From positions 1-39,730 of the forward strand of contig NZ_LDJO01000043.1 of the NCBI RefSeq assembly GCF_001431595.1: DNA of 39,730 bases. The letters run 5' to 3'. How positions within the stretch are numbered: position 1 is the first letter of the stretch; each line of letters starts with the position of its first letter. This document shows positions 9,979 through 19,247 of the stretch, one piece after another. The DNA is from Stenotrophomonas acidaminiphila. GTDB taxonomy: Bacteria > Pseudomonadota > Gammaproteobacteria > Xanthomonadales > Xanthomonadaceae. The position numbers and the translations under genes were made by a program. The notes under the pieces were generated by a model. The model had not been told where the DNA came from. It saw only the letters and a program-made list of their open reading frames with translations, and ran no database searches.

Positions 9979-10872
9979 ATGGGTTACGAACGCTACCAAC
10001 AACAGCCGGCGCCGGCACCGTCGCGGCTGGCCAGCTACTGGAAACTGATGCGCGCCGACCGCCCGATCGGCACCCTGCTGCTGCTGTGGCCGACGTGGTG
10101 GGCGCTGTGGCTGGCGTCCGATGGCATGCCGGCACCGTGGACGCTGTTCGTGTTCACCGCCGGCGTGTGGCTGACCCGCTCGGCCGGCTGCGTGATCAAC
10201 GATTACGCCGACCGCTGGCTGGACCCGCACGTCAAGCGCACCAAGGACCGCCCGCTGGCCACCGGCGCGGTGTCCGGGCGCCAGGCGCTGGCGCTGTTCG
10301 CCGGGCTGATGCTGGTCGCGTTCGCGCTGGTGCTGACCCTCAACGCGCTGACCATCGGCCTGAGTTTCGTCGGCGTGTTCCTGGCCGCCACCTACCCCTA
10401 CCTCAAGCGCTATACCCACCTGCCGCAGGTCTACCTGGGCATGGCCTTCGGCTGGGGCATCCCGATGGCCTTCGCCGCGGTGCAGGGCGAAGTGCCGCCG
10501 CTGGGCTGGGTGCTGTACGCGGCCAACATCCTGTGGTCCACCGCCTACGACACCTGGTATGCGATGGTCGACCGCGACGACGACCTCAAGGTCGGCTCGC
10601 GCTCCACCGCCATCCTGTTCGGCGACCTGGACCTGGTGATCCAGGGCATCCTCTACGCGCTGTTCTTCGCGGCGATGGCGCTGGCCGGCCAGCGTGCCGG
10701 GCTGGGCATGCCGTACTGGGCCGGCCTCGGCGTGGCCGCGGCGCTGGTGGCCTGGGAATTCTGGATATGCCGCACGCGCGAACGCCAGGCCTGCTTCCGC
10801 GCGTTCCTGCACAACAACTGGGTCGGGGCCGCGCTGTTCGCCGGCATCGTCGCCAGCCAGTACCTGGACTGA
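9979..10872 (+). CDS. ubiA: 4-hydroxybenzoate polyprenyltransferase UbiA
   Basis: Integral membrane prenyltransferase joining an octaprenyl-type chain to 4-hydroxybenzoate in ubiquinone synthesis. Of 297 residues, nearly all lie in about eight or nine hydrophobic segments. Both Mg-prenyl-diphosphate motifs are present: N74-D-Y-A-D-x-x-x-D82 ([12 protein letters not shown]) and the second Asp-rich loop [13 protein letters not shown] from about residue 190. KRTKDRPLA, also conserved, follows the first motif. ATG at 9979 is preferred over a GTG six nt upstream. No strong Shine-Dalgarno sequence is visible. The gene stands alone, divergent from the tRNA and convergent with the hdeD-like gene. Confidence 0.94.
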   Translation: MGYERYQQQPAPAPSRLASYWKLMRADRPIGTLLLLWPTWWALWLASDGMPAPWTLFVFTAGVWLTRSAGCVINDYADRWLDPHVKRTKDRPLATGAVSGRQALALFAGLMLVAFALVLTLNALTIGLSFVGVFLAATYPYLKRYTHLPQVYLGMAFGWGIPMAFAAVQGEVPPLGWVLYAANILWSTAYDTWYAMVDRDDDLKVGSRSTAILFGDLDLVIQGILYALFFAAMALAGQRAGLGMPYWAGLGVAAALVAWEFWICRTRERQACFRAFLHNNWVGAALFAGIVASQYLD

Positions 10873-10877
10873 CACGC

Positions 10878-10902
10878 CACGGCCCGCCCCCGGCGGGCCG
10901 TG
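10878..10902. terminator. GC-rich hairpin between convergent ubiA and hdeD-like genes
   Basis: An 11-bp perfect stem (CACGGCCCGCC / GGCGGGCCGTG) with a CCC loop begins 5 nt after the ubiA stop. No T-run follows on either strand, so it may be a weak or factor-assisted bidirectional terminator. Confidence 0.5.
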
Positions 10903-10926
10903 CGCATCGACAGCCGGGCCGCCGGC

Positions 10927-11502
10927 TCAGGCCGCGGTCCGGCCCAGCCGGCGCAGGCGGAACGCGACCACCACCTGCAGCACGCCGTAGACCAGCGCCA
11001 TCGCGCCGATCCACAGCGACGTGACCATCAGCCCGCCCAGCGGGTTGAGCGCGAACAGCACGCCCAGCACCACCGCCAGCAGGCCGCTGACAATCAGCAG
11101 CCATTCGCCGCGGATGTGCTTGCGCACGCGGATGGCGAAGACGATGCGGTAGATGCCGCCGACCACCAGCCACGCCGCCACGAACAGCAGCAGCACGCTC
11201 GCCGTGGCCAGCGGGTTGAGCAGGGCGAGTACGCCGAAGGCGATGGACACCAGCGCATAGAACACCGTCCAGCCGCGCGATACCGGCGCCGAACCGCCGA
11301 CCGCCGCGGCCAGCGCCACCACGCCCTCGACGATCGCCATCACCCCCAGCCACATGGCCAGCACCGCCGCGGTACGCACCGGCGCGATCAGCGCCAGTAC
11401 GCCGAAGGCCACCGCGAACAGGCCGAACAGCAGGACCACCCACCAGTGCCGCGACAGTGCACCGAGCAGCGTGTCGGAAGGGAAACCCGGGTTGCCATTC
11501 AT
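10927..11502 (-). CDS. HdeD-family (DUF308) inner-membrane protein
   Basis: 191-residue, very hydrophobic protein with six predicted membrane segments arranged as repeated pairs. Each pair contains a G-x-L-x-x-x-x-P-like turn (FGVLALIAPVRTA, FGVLALLNPLATA, LGVLFALNPLGG). That triplicated pattern is typical of the HdeD/DUF308 family linked to acid resistance in enterobacteria. In this lineage the role is unproven. ATG at 11502 has a good ribosome binding site (AAGGAG, 7 nt spacing). The C-terminus is short and basic (RLRRLGRTAA). It is transcribed on the minus strand after the comF-like gene with about 58 nt between them. Confidence 0.85.
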   Translation of the reverse strand: MNGNPGFPSDTLLGALSRHWWVVLLFGLFAVAFGVLALIAPVRTAAVLAMWLGVMAIVEGVVALAAAVGGSAPVSRGWTVFYALVSIAFGVLALLNPLATASVLLLFVAAWLVVGGIYRIVFAIRVRKHIRGEWLLIVSGLLAVVLGVLFALNPLGGLMVTSLWIGAMALVYGVLQVVVAFRLRRLGRTAA

Positions 11503-11560
11503 GTCATCACTCCTTGCTGATCCAGAGGGAAGCCGTCATCCGAGCATACCCCTGCCGTGC

Positions 11561-12289
11561 TCACGGCACCCGTGCGCAGACCCAGGCATCGACCCGCGCC
11601 ACGCCAGCCCGGCGCAGCGCACGGGCCGCGGCCTGCACGGTGGCACCGGTGGTCATCACGTCGTCGACCAGCGCCACATGCGCCGGCAGCGGCCCGTGGG
11701 CGGTAAAGGCCGTGCGCAGGTTGCGGCGCCGCGCCGGCGCGTCCAGTTCCGACTGCGCCCGGGTGGCGCGGGTGCGCTGCAGCCCGGCCCGCAACGGCAG
11801 GCGCAGCGCGCGGGCCAGCGGCCACGCCAGTTCCAGCGCCTGGTCGTAGCCGCGCCGGCGCAGGCGCGACAGGTGCAGCGGCACCGGCACCAGCGCCTGC
11901 GGCCGCGCCACCGCCGCCAGCCGGGCGTGCATCAACTGCGCCAGCAGGCGCCCGGCGGCCAGGTCGCCATGGAACTTGAAGCGCCGCAGCAGCCCGTCCA
12001 CCGGCGCGGCGTACAGCAGCGCGGCATGCACGGCCGCCAGCGGCGAGCGGCCGCCGTGGCAGGCGCCGCACAGCGCCCCGTCCGGCTCGGCGGCCGGCAG
12101 CGGCAGGGCGCAGCCACGGCACGCGTTCTCCAGCCACGGCAGGGTGCCGGCACAGGCGCCGCACAGGTCGCGCCCGGGCGGGCCCGGCTCGGCGCAGACC
12201 AGGCACGTGGGCGGGAACAGCAGGCCGGACAAGGCCCCGCCCATCCTGTAAACCAGATCGACACGTGATTTGTTGACAGCCGGGTGCAT
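11561..12289 (-). CDS. ComF-family phosphoribosyltransferase-like protein
   Basis: The N-terminal part holds Cys pairs that look like a zinc ribbon ([23 protein letters not shown]). The C-terminal half is a type I phosphoribosyltransferase fold with the PRPP loop [13 protein letters not shown] and the upstream [22 protein letters not shown]. Family members are linked to DNA uptake (ComFC) in some bacteria; the enzymatic reaction is not established here. The start is uncertain: GTG 12295, ATG 12289 or ATG 12244 are all possible. The BirA-like operator (12246-12279) overlaps the longer versions, which favours either 12244 or dual-use DNA. The gene is divergent from bioB. Confidence 0.85.
   Translation of the reverse strand: MHPAVNKSRVDLVYRMGGALSGLLFPPTCLVCAEPGPPGRDLCGACAGTLPWLENACRGCALPLPAAEPDGALCGACHGGRSPLAAVHAALLYAAPVDGLLRRFKFHGDLAAGRLLAQLMHARLAAVARPQALVPVPLHLSRLRRRGYDQALELAWPLARALRLPLRAGLQRTRATRAQSELDAPARRRNLRTAFTAHGPLPAHVALVDDVMTTGATVQAAARALRRAGVARVDAWVCARVP
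12246..12279 (+). promoter_or_regulatory. BirA operator-like site upstream of bioB
   Basis: CTGTAAACC, 16 nt, TGTTGACAG. The halves match the bacterial biotin-repressor box (TTGTAAACC - 16 nt - GGTTTACAA in E. coli) with the correct spacing. Left half matches 8 of 9 positions; the two halves are complementary at 7 of 9. The right half includes TTGACA (12273-12278), a possible -35 element, so binding would block transcription toward bioB (start 12339). Confidence 0.6.
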
Positions 12290-12338
12290 GCTCACCAGAC
12301 TGCCCCGCTTCCGTTGCCCGATCTGTCAGGAAACCCCC

Positions 12339-13367
12339 ATGTCCGCCGTCATCCGCCACGACTGGAACCGCGAGGAACTGCTGGCGCTGTTCGACCTGCC
12401 CTTCCCCGAACTGCTGTTCCGCGCCGCCAGCGTGCACCGCGAACATTTCGACCCGGCGCAGGTGCAGGTCTCCACCCTGCTGTCGGTCAAGACCGGCGGC
12501 TGCCCGGAAGACTGTGCCTACTGCCCGCAGGCGCAGCGCTACGACACCGGCGTGGACGCGCAGAAACTGATGGACACCGACAGCGTGGTCGCCCGCGCCC
12601 GCGCCGCCCGCCAGGCCGGTGCCTCGCGCTTCTGCATGGGCGCGGCCTGGCGCTCGCCCAAGGACCGCGACATCCCCAAGGTGGCGGCGATGATCCGCGA
12701 GGTGAAGGCGCTGGGGCTGGAGACCTGCGCCACCCTGGGCATGCTCGAAGGCCACCAGGCGCAGGCGCTCAAGGACGCCGGGCTGGACTACTACAACCAC
12801 AACCTCGACACCGCGCCGGACTATTACGACTCGATCATCCACACCCGCCAGTACCAGGACCGGCTGGACACGCTCGAGCACGTGCGCAACGCCGGGCTGA
12901 AGACCTGCTGCGGCGGCATCGTCGGCATGGGCGAGACCCGCGAACACCGCGCCGGCCTGCTGCTGGCCCTGGCCAACCTGCCGGCGCACCCGGATTCGGT
13001 GCCGATCAACCGCCTGGTGCAGGTTGCCGGCACGCCGCTGCATGGCAGCGCCGAGCTGGATCCGTTCGAGTTCGTGCGCATGATCGCGGTGGCGCGCATC
13101 ACCATGCCGCGCTCGATGGTGCGGCTGTCGGCCGGGCGCGAGAGCATGAGCGACGAGCTGCAGGCGCTGTGCTTCGCCGCCGGTGCCAATTCCATCTTCT
13201 ACGGCGAGAAGCTGCTGACCACCGGCAACCCGGACACCGCGCGCGACCAGGCGCTGTTCGCGCGGCTGGGAATCTCGCCGATGCAGGTGGAGGTGGATGC
13301 CGGTGACCACGACCATCCCGGCACCGTGCACCTGGACATCGCCCCGCACTGCGCGGCCACGGCCTGA
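12339..13367 (+). CDS. bioB: Biotin synthase BioB
   Basis: Radical-SAM enzyme that inserts sulfur into dethiobiotin, the last step of biotin synthesis. It is 342 residues long. The 4Fe-4S motif C55-x3-C59-x2-C62 ([12 protein letters not shown]) binds SAM. BioB-specific stretches include [23 protein letters not shown] and [12 protein letters not shown], the last providing the Arg ligand of the 2Fe-2S cluster. ATG at 12339 follows AGGA at a suitable distance (12328-12331). The frame is open 23 codons further upstream, but that part is unlike BioB. It is the first gene of the biotin cluster, probably under BirA control. Confidence 0.97.
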   Translation: MSAVIRHDWNREELLALFDLPFPELLFRAASVHREHFDPAQVQVSTLLSVKTGGCPEDCAYCPQAQRYDTGVDAQKLMDTDSVVARARAARQAGASRFCMGAAWRSPKDRDIPKVAAMIREVKALGLETCATLGMLEGHQAQALKDAGLDYYNHNLDTAPDYYDSIIHTRQYQDRLDTLEHVRNAGLKTCCGGIVGMGETREHRAGLLLALANLPAHPDSVPINRLVQVAGTPLHGSAELDPFEFVRMIAVARITMPRSMVRLSAGRESMSDELQALCFAAGANSIFYGEKLLTTGNPDTARDQALFARLGISPMQVEVDAGDHDHPGTVHLDIAPHCAATA

Positions 13368-13472
13368 GCCCACCGCGCCCGCGGTCCGTGCGGTGCGCAG
13401 CCGGGCCGCGCCGCAAGCGGTTGCAGCGGCAACCGGTTACGCTAGCCGCCCACCCGTCCATGAACTGACGCC

Positions 13473-14684
13473 ATGGCCCGCTCCGACCTCCTCGCCCGCC
13501 TGCAGGACCAGCGCAAGCTCCGCCAAGCGCAGGGGCGCATCCGCGTGCGCCGCAGCGTCGGCCGCCGCGACGGCGTGCGCCTGGAAGTCGGCGGCAAGTG
13601 GCTCACCGGCTTCTGCAGCAACGATTACCTGGGCCTGTCGCAGCAGTTCGAAGTGGTCGCCGCACTGCAGGATGCCGTCGGCCGCGAAGGTGCCGGCAGC
13701 ACCGCATCGCACCTGGTCTGCGGCCACCACGTGCTGCACGAGCAGCTGGAGCACGAGATGGCCGACTGGCTCGGCTATCCGCGCGCGCTGCTGTTCGACA
13801 GCGGCTTCATGGCCAATCTCGCCGTGCAGCAGGCGCTGCTGTCCGAAGAGAGCGACGTCTGCGTACAGGACCGCCTCAACCACGCCAGCCTGCTCGATGC
13901 CACCCGCTTGGCCGGCTGCCGCCTGCGCCGCTACCCGCACCTGGACAGCGAAGGCGCCATGCGCCAGCTGAAGAACGCCGCCGACGGCGCCGCCATGCTC
14001 GCTACCGATGGCGTGTTCAGCATGGATGGCGATGTCGCCCCGCTGCGCTCGCTGTCGCTGGTGGCGCGCATGCAGGAGGCGCTGTTCTACGTGGACGACG
14101 CGCACGGCATCGGCGTGGTCGGCGAACACGGCCGCGGCTGCGTGGCCGATGCCGGGCTCGGCGTGAACGAAGTGCCGCTGCAGCTGGTCACCCTGGGCAA
14201 GGCGCTGGGCGGCCATGGCGCGGTGGTGCTGGGCGAGGACAGCCTGATCCAGCACCTGGCCGAAACCGCGCGCCCGTACATCTACACCACCGCGCTGCCG
14301 CCGGCGCAGGCCGCCGCATCGCTGGCCGCGGTGAAACTGGCGCGCCGCGACCACTGGCGCCGCGAGAAGCTGGCCGAACTGATCGCCACGTTCCGCGACG
14401 GCGCACGCCGCAACGGCCTGGAGCTGATGCCCTCGGAGACGCCGATCCAGCCGCTGCTGTGCGGCGACGAGGCCACGGTCATGGCGCTGGCCGCCGCGCT
14501 GGAGCAGTCCGGCTTCATGGTCGGTGCGATCCGCCCGCCGACCGTGCCCGAGGGCAGGGCGCGGCTGCGCATCACGCTGTCGGCACTGCACACGATCGAA
14601 CAGGTGCAGACCCTGGTCGAGGCCACCGCCCGTGCGCGCGACCTGCTGGCCTACGAGCAGTCGCTGAACACCGCCGGCGCCTGA
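13473..14684 (+). CDS. bioF: 8-amino-7-oxononanoate synthase BioF
   Basis: PLP enzyme condensing pimeloyl-ACP with L-alanine to form 8-amino-7-oxononanoate (KAPA). It has 403 residues and the alpha-oxoamine synthase motifs: [10 protein letters not shown] near the N-terminus, [25 protein letters not shown], and the PLP lysine K243 in [13 protein letters not shown]. The C-terminal substrate-binding segment is [21 protein letters not shown]. The 105 nt before it contain a hairpin (GGTTGC/GCAACC) but no obvious terminator, so it is probably cotranscribed with bioB. bioH follows 16 nt after the stop. Confidence 0.96.
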   Translation: MARSDLLARLQDQRKLRQAQGRIRVRRSVGRRDGVRLEVGGKWLTGFCSNDYLGLSQQFEVVAALQDAVGREGAGSTASHLVCGHHVLHEQLEHEMADWLGYPRALLFDSGFMANLAVQQALLSEESDVCVQDRLNHASLLDATRLAGCRLRRYPHLDSEGAMRQLKNAADGAAMLATDGVFSMDGDVAPLRSLSLVARMQEALFYVDDAHGIGVVGEHGRGCVADAGLGVNEVPLQLVTLGKALGGHGAVVLGEDSLIQHLAETARPYIYTTALPPAQAAASLAAVKLARRDHWRREKLAELIATFRDGARRNGLELMPSETPIQPLLCGDEATVMALAAALEQSGFMVGAIRPPTVPEGRARLRITLSALHTIEQVQTLVEATARARDLLAYEQSLNTAGA

Positions 14685-14700
14685 GGCACAACGTCCACGC

Positions 14701-15468
14701 ATGCACATCCATGTCACCGGCACCGGCCCGGCACTGGTCCTGATCCACGGCTGGGCGCTGCATGGCGGTATCTTCGCGCCGCTGGTGCAGCGCCTGGCGC
14801 CGCACTTCCAGCTGCACGTGGTAGACCTGCCCGGCCACGGCTTCAGCCGCGAGGACGACACCCCGCTGCGCCTGCCCTACCTGGTCAACGCCATCGCCGC
14901 GGCCACGCCGCCGGCGGTGTGGTGCGGCTGGTCGCTGGGCGGGCTGGTGGCACTGCACGCCGCGGCCACGCTGCCGCAGGTGCGCGGGCTGGCGATGCTC
15001 GCCGCCACGCCGCGCTTCGTGCGCGACGACGACTGGCCCGACGCGGTGGAGCGCAGCGTGTTCGAACAGTTCGGCCGCGACCTGGAACAGGACTACCACG
15101 GCACCCTGGAGCGCTTCCTGGCGCTGGACGTAATGGGTTCGCAGCACGCGCGCAGCGAACTGCGCACCCTGCGCGAGGCCCTGGTCGAGCGCGGCGAACC
15201 GGCACCGCGCGCCCTGCACGAGGGCCTGGCACTGCTGGACCGCAGCGACCTGCGCGGCGCCCTGCCCGGCCTGCGCACGCCCGGCCTGTGGATCGGCGGC
15301 CAGCGCGACCGCCTGGTGCCGCCCAACGCCCTGCACCGCGCCGCGGCGCTGGCAGCGGCCGGCCTGCACACCGCGCACACCATCGACGGCGGCGGGCACG
15401 CGCCGTTCCTCGGCCATGCCGACGACGTCGCCGGGCGCCTGCAACGCTTCGTTGCAGCCTGCACGTGA
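14701..15468 (+). CDS. bioH: Pimeloyl-ACP methyl ester carboxylesterase BioH
   Basis: 255-residue alpha/beta hydrolase that removes the methyl group from pimeloyl-ACP methyl ester, ending the BioC-BioH branch. The nucleophile elbow is CGWSLGG with Ser78. The oxyanion region is LIHGWALHGG near residue 15. Probable Asp and His are in GGQRDRLVPP and IDGGGHAPFLGH. W-S-L-G-G in place of a generic G-x-S-x-G, and position between bioF and bioC, support the assignment over other esterases. ATG at 14701 lies 16 nt after bioF. Confidence 0.94.
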   Translation: MHIHVTGTGPALVLIHGWALHGGIFAPLVQRLAPHFQLHVVDLPGHGFSREDDTPLRLPYLVNAIAAATPPAVWCGWSLGGLVALHAAATLPQVRGLAMLAATPRFVRDDDWPDAVERSVFEQFGRDLEQDYHGTLERFLALDVMGSQHARSELRTLREALVERGEPAPRALHEGLALLDRSDLRGALPGLRTPGLWIGGQRDRLVPPNALHRAAALAAAGLHTAHTIDGGGHAPFLGHADDVAGRLQRFVAACT

Positions 15469-15553
15469 GCCTCCGCACCGGCCCATCGCCGATCATGGGC
15501 ACCCGCGCCCGCTACCGCTGACCCCCTTCACCGCCGCACCCTGCGTATCCGCC

Positions 15554-16444
15554 ATGCCTTCCTTGTTCGACTCCAAGCACGTCCGCCGCGCCTTCTCGCG
15601 TGCCGCCTCCAGCTACCACGCCGCCGCCGTGCTGCAGCAGGAGGTCGGCAAACGCCTGCTGGAATCGCTCGATTACCTGGAAGAGCGGCAGCCGCAGGTG
15701 GTACTGGACGTGGGCAGCGGCCCGGCGCACTCGACCGCGGCGATGAAGAAGCGCTGGCCCAAGGCGCAGGTGATCGCGCTGGACCTGGCCCTGCCGATGC
15801 TGGCCGAAGCCAGGAAGCAGGCCGGCTGGTGGCGCCCGTTCTCGCGCGTGTGTGCCGACGCGCGGGCGCTGCCGCTGGCCGACAACAGCGTGGACGTGAT
15901 CTTCAGCAACCTGTGCCTGCAGTGGGTGGAAGACCTGCCGTCGGTGTTCGCCGGCTTCCGCCGCGTGCTCAAGCCCGGCGGCCAGCTGGTGTGCTCCACC
16001 TTCGGCCCGGAGACGCTGGTGGAACTGCGCGAGGCGTTCGCCCAGGCCGACGACACCCCGCACGTGAGCCGCTTCGTGCAGATCGCGCAGTTCGGCGACG
16101 CGCTGATGATGGCCGGCTTCCGCGACCCGGTGCTGGACCGCGACCTGTTCACCCTCACCTACGACGACCTGCCAGCGCTGATGCGCGAGCTCAAGGCCAT
16201 CGGCGCCACCAACGCGCTGAGCGGGCGCCGCCACACCCTCACCGGGCGCAGCCGCTTCAACGCCGCGCAGGCGGCCTACGAGCCGCTGCGCCGGGCCGAC
16301 GGCAAACTGCCCAGCAGCTGGGAAGTCATCTATGCCCACGCCTGGGCGCCGGAACCGGGCGCCCCCATCCGCGAGCACGGCCATGACGTCGCCGCGGTGC
16401 CGGTATCGGCCATTCCGATCCGGCGCCGGCCGCAGAACCCCTGA
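15554..16444 (+). CDS. bioC: Malonyl-ACP O-methyltransferase BioC
   Basis: SAM-dependent methyltransferase that caps malonyl-ACP so it can be extended by fatty acid synthase to pimeloyl-ACP methyl ester. The Rossmann motif I is VLDVGSGPAHST near residue 50. Motif II-like DNSVDVIFSNLCLQWVEDL and the post-motif VLKPGGQLVCSTFGPETL follow, all BioC-like. ATG at 15554 (MPSLFDSKHVRRAFSRAASSY) gives 296 residues and begins with the usual BioC N-terminus. The frame extends to 15416, overlapping the end of bioH, but that stretch is unlike the family. It is the last gene of the cluster; a hairpin follows at 16455. Confidence 0.94.
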   Translation: MPSLFDSKHVRRAFSRAASSYHAAAVLQQEVGKRLLESLDYLEERQPQVVLDVGSGPAHSTAAMKKRWPKAQVIALDLALPMLAEARKQAGWWRPFSRVCADARALPLADNSVDVIFSNLCLQWVEDLPSVFAGFRRVLKPGGQLVCSTFGPETLVELREAFAQADDTPHVSRFVQIAQFGDALMMAGFRDPVLDRDLFTLTYDDLPALMRELKAIGATNALSGRRHTLTGRSRFNAAQAAYEPLRRADGKLPSSWEVIYAHAWAPEPGAPIREHGHDVAAVPVSAIPIRRRPQNP

Positions 16445-16454
16445 CCGCGCAGCG

Positions 16455-16483
16455 CGCGGCGGCGCCGGCAATGCGCCGCCGCG
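16455..16483. terminator. GC hairpin between convergent bioC and SnoaL-like gene
   Basis: CGCGGCGGCGC pairs perfectly with GCGCCGCCGCG (11 bp) across a 7-nt loop, 11 nt after the bioC stop. No T-run is present, so intrinsic termination is uncertain. Confidence 0.4.
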
Positions 16484-16501
16484 GCAGGCCCGGCCCGGGC
16501 C

Positions 16502-16930
16502 TCAGCCGCCGACCTGGGCGATCCAGTCCTGCAGGTTGTAGTAGTTGCTGACCCGCGCGATGCTGCCATCGCGGATATCGAAGAACGCACCGCCGGGCAG
16601 TACGTAGCGCTGGCCGTTGGCCGGCGGCAGGCCTTCGTCGGTGTGGTGGTACTCGCCATGCACCACGTACTCGGCCGCGGCGCGGCTGCCGTCGGCGCTG
16701 GCCATCACCACCACCTCGTGCAGCTGCTCGCGGTAACTGGCCTCCATGCGCCGCAGGAACGCGGCGAATGCCTCGCGCCCGCTTTCGCGCGCGCCCTGGT
16801 TGAGGTCATGCGTCACGTCGTCGTCCAGGCGCTCCAGCATGCCGGCCCAGTCGCCGCGGTTGAAGGCATCGTAGTAGCCGCTGACCAGGTCGATGGCCTG
16901 CTGCCGGGCGGGGGAAACGTCGTGGCTCAT
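16502..16930 (-). CDS. SnoaL-like / ketosteroid-isomerase-related protein
   Basis: 142-residue single-domain protein of the NTF2-like fold. The start is helical (QQAIDLVSGYYDAFNRGDWAGMLERLDDDVTHDLNQG). The C-terminal strand motif is GGAFFDIRDGSIARVSNYYNLQDW. This arrangement matches the steroid-isomerase-related NTF2 group; no substrate can be assigned. ATG at 16930 is preceded by GCGAGAGACCCC without a strong Shine-Dalgarno sequence. The DUF218 gene ends 34 nt upstream on the same strand, so the three genes 18526-16502 probably form one operon. Confidence 0.8.
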   Translation of the reverse strand: MSHDVSPARQQAIDLVSGYYDAFNRGDWAGMLERLDDDVTHDLNQGARESGREAFAAFLRRMEASYREQLHEVVVMASADGSRAAAEYVVHGEYHHTDEGLPPANGQRYVLPGGAFFDIRDGSIARVSNYYNLQDWIAQVGG

Positions 16931-16964
16931 GGGGTCTCTCGCGGGGAAGGGGCGATGGCGCCGC

Positions 16965-17567
16965 TCAGGCGCCGCCGGCGAACAGGTCGCGGTGGAAGAA
17001 ATAGATTTCCTGCGCCAGGAACCGCCAGCTGGTGTGGAAGCTGCGGAAACGCGTGCTCGGCGTGGACGAAGCCAGCGCGTCGATGCCCAGCTCCCTGGAC
17101 AGGCGCAGCGCGCGCGCCATGTGCAGCGGATCGCTCACCAGGATGACGCGGCGCATGCCATGGGCGTCCATCAGCCGCTTGGCCTCGACCAGGTTCTGGC
17201 GGGTGGTGCGCGAGCGGCTTTCGATCAGGATGTCCTGCGCCGGGATCTGCTGCTTGAGCGCGTAGCGGCGTGCGACCTGCGATTCGGAAAAGCGCGCGGT
17301 GGCGCCGCCGAAACCACCGGTGAAGATCAGCTTCGGCGCCAGCCCCTGCCGGTACAGGTCCAGGCCGTGGCGGATGCGCTCCTCGAACACCGGCGACGGC
17401 TTGGCGTCGTAGGCTGCCGCGCCCAGCACGATGATCGCGTCGGACGGCGCGGCCTGGTCGCGGTCGCCCACCCAGATGATCCACGCCGCCACGCCCAGCA
17501 GCCACAGCAGCAGCAGCACGCACAGGCGCCACAGCCAGTCGAACAGGCGGGTGCGCCGGCGGCTCAT
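16965..17567 (-). CDS. YdcF/SanA-like DUF218 membrane-anchored protein
   Basis: 200-residue protein with an N-terminal membrane segment (LWRLCVLLLLWLLGVAAWIIW) followed by a DUF218 domain. Domain motifs are SDAIIVLGAAAYDAKPSPVFEERI, KLIFTGGFGG, ESRSRTTRQNLVEAKRLM and VILVSDPLHMARA. Members (YdcF, ElyC, SanA) act at the cell envelope; the biochemical role is unclear. The ATG at 17567 overlaps the dehydratase stop (ATGA, 17564-17567), indicating coupled translation. The frame is open upstream to 18335 but only reads through the dehydratase gene in another frame. Confidence 0.88.
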   Translation of the reverse strand: MSRRRTRLFDWLWRLCVLLLLWLLGVAAWIIWVGDRDQAAPSDAIIVLGAAAYDAKPSPVFEERIRHGLDLYRQGLAPKLIFTGGFGGATARFSESQVARRYALKQQIPAQDILIESRSRTTRQNLVEAKRLMDAHGMRRVILVSDPLHMARALRLSRELGIDALASSTPSTRFRSFHTSWRFLAQEIYFFHRDLFAGGA

Positions 17568-18526
17568 GCGCGCATCCACGGCAGCGCGTCCAGGTCGACG
17601 TTGCCGCCGGACAGCACCAGCCCCACGTTGCGCCCGGCAAAGCGCGCCGGCTGCGCCAGCACCGCCGCCAGCACCGTGGCCGAGGACGGCTCCACCACCT
17701 GCTTTAGCACCTGCCACAGCAGGCGCATCGCCGCCACGGTGGCGGCATCGTCCACGGTGATGGCGGTGGCCTTGCCGTGCAGCAGCGCGAAATTGGGCTC
17801 GCCCAGCGCGCCACGCAGGCCGTCGCAGACGGTATCGGGCACGAAATCCACCAGCCGCCGGCCCGCGTCCAGCGACCGCGCGGTATCCGCCGCACCGACC
17901 GGCTCGGCCAGTACCAGCTCGCAGCCCGGCGCCGCCTGCTGCAGGGCCAGCAGGGTGCCGGAGGCCAGCCCACCGCCACCGGCCGGCACCACCACCACGT
18001 CCAGCGCCGTGCCGGCCTGGCGCAGCAGTTCCAGCGTGGCCGTGCCCTGGCCGGCAATCACCCGTGCGTCGGCATACGGGTGCACCAGCACCGCGCCGGT
18101 ATCGCGCTGCACCCGTGCGCACTCGGCCTCGCGCGCAGCCTGGGTCGGCGCGCAGCGCCACAGGGTCGCGCCATGGCGGGCGATGTTGGCCAGCTTGGCC
18201 GCCACCGCGCCCTCGGGCACCACCACGTGGCAGGGGATGCCGCGCGACTGCGCCGCCAGCGCCAGCGCCGCGCCATGGTTGCCGGACGAGTGCGTCACCA
18301 CGCCGTGGCGCGCCTGCGCCTCGTCCAGCGCCCATACCGCGTTGCAGGCGCCGCGGAACTTGAAGGCGCCGCCCAGCTGCAGGTGCTCGGCCTTGAAATG
18401 CAGGTGCGCGCCGGACAGCGCGTCCAGGGCACGCGAACGCAGAACCGGCGTGACCGTGGCATGGGCCGCGATACGGGCCGCGGCGGCCAGCACGTCGGCC
18501 GGCCCTGGCAGGGTGAGTTCAACCAT
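17564..18526 (-). CDS. PLP-dependent threonine/serine dehydratase (serine racemase-like)
   Basis: 320-residue fold-type II PLP enzyme. The Schiff-base lysine is K56 in GAFKFRGA. HSSGNHGAALA binds the substrate carboxylate, and the glycine-rich phosphate loop is VPAGGGGLASG. LVLSGGNVD closes the active site. There is no C-terminal regulatory ACT domain, so it is like catabolic threonine dehydratase or serine racemase rather than IlvA. Threonine to 2-oxobutyrate or serine to pyruvate are the likely reactions; sequence alone cannot choose. It starts the minus-strand operon that includes the DUF218 gene. Confidence 0.9.
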   Translation of the reverse strand: MVELTLPGPADVLAAAARIAAHATVTPVLRSRALDALSGAHLHFKAEHLQLGGAFKFRGACNAVWALDEAQARHGVVTHSSGNHGAALALAAQSRGIPCHVVVPEGAVAAKLANIARHGATLWRCAPTQAAREAECARVQRDTGAVLVHPYADARVIAGQGTATLELLRQAGTALDVVVVPAGGGGLASGTLLALQQAAPGCELVLAEPVGAADTARSLDAGRRLVDFVPDTVCDGLRGALGEPNFALLHGKATAITVDDAATVAAMRLLWQVLKQVVEPSSATVLAAVLAQPARFAGRNVGLVLSGGNVDLDALPWMRA

Positions 18527-18665
18527 GGGGAAAGGTTAACGTAGGCTCGCGGTGCCGGACCATCTCATGCCATCGCTGCACCTGCATTCAGCCCTGCCCG
18601 CAGGGTTAAGGACCGATTCAATGCGCGGGCCCGAAGCTGGCTGCGCACCCAACAGGGGGACTGTC

Positions 18666-19247
18666 ATGAAAAAGCGCCTGATCCTTTCGGCCGGCCTGCT
18701 GCTCGGCCTGTCCGGCTGCGCCACCTACGACTATGTCGACGGCGGCGCGGGCGGCTATTACCGCGGCGCGACGTCGGTGCAGCGCACCTACCCGTACGGC
18801 TATCCCTACGGTGCCTACGGCCCTGGCCCCTACGGCTACGGCGGCTATGGCAGCTACGGCTATTACGACTACCGCTACCCGTACCCGGTCTACCGTCCGC
18901 CGTACCGGCCACGCCCCCCGCACGGCGGCCATGACGGCAACGGACACCGTCCGCCGCCGGGCCACGGCAACGGCGATGGCGGCCACCGCCCGCCACGGCC
19001 CGGTGATGGCGACGGCAACGGACGCCCGCCGCGCCCCCGCCCGCCGGTGGACGGCGGCGGCAAATCGCCCTGGCGCGACATGGACCGCCTGCAGCGCCCG
19101 CAACCGCGCCCGCAGGCCCAGATGCCGCGCGCGATGCCATCGCCCCAGGCCAGCGGCGCGCCGCGGCCGATGATGCAGCGCCCCGCACCGGTCCGATCAC
19201 CGTCACAGTCACGTCGCATGGAGTCGGTGCAGCAGCAGGAACCCTGA
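18666..19247 (+). CDS. Tyr/Gly/Pro-rich outer-envelope lipoprotein, function unknown
   Basis: Signal peptide MKKRLILSAGLLLGLSGC with a lipobox (LSGC, lipidation at Cys18). The mature chain is low-complexity: a Tyr-Gly-Pro stretch (residues about 40-85) is followed by Pro/Gly/His/Asp repeats (RPPHGG, HRPPPGHGNGDGG, GDGDGNG) and a Pro/Gln/Met/Arg-rich tail. It is 193 residues long and has no catalytic domain. ATG at 18666 has a ribosome binding site AGGGGGA about 6 nt upstream. The upstream 139 nt separate it from the divergent dehydratase and include the small hairpin CCCTGC-CC-GCAGGG. Surface or cell-wall association is an inference from the lipobox and composition. Confidence 0.8.
   Translation: MKKRLILSAGLLLGLSGCATYDYVDGGAGGYYRGATSVQRTYPYGYPYGAYGPGPYGYGGYGSYGYYDYRYPYPVYRPPYRPRPPHGGHDGNGHRPPPGHGNGDGGHRPPRPGDGDGNGRPPRPRPPVDGGGKSPWRDMDRLQRPQPRPQAQMPRAMPSPQASGAPRPMMQRPAPVRSPSQSRRMESVQQQEP

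Noticed and set aside
6054..11024. Very long open frame (over 1600 codons) on the plus strand
   Set aside because: It runs antisense to imuA, imuB, lexA2, the hydrolase and AraC genes and through a tRNA; Arg/Gln/His-rich composition is typical of GC-rich shadow frames.
13420..13450. Hairpin between bioB and bioF as a terminator
   Set aside because: Short stem without a T-run; bioF follows closely, so cotranscription is more likely.
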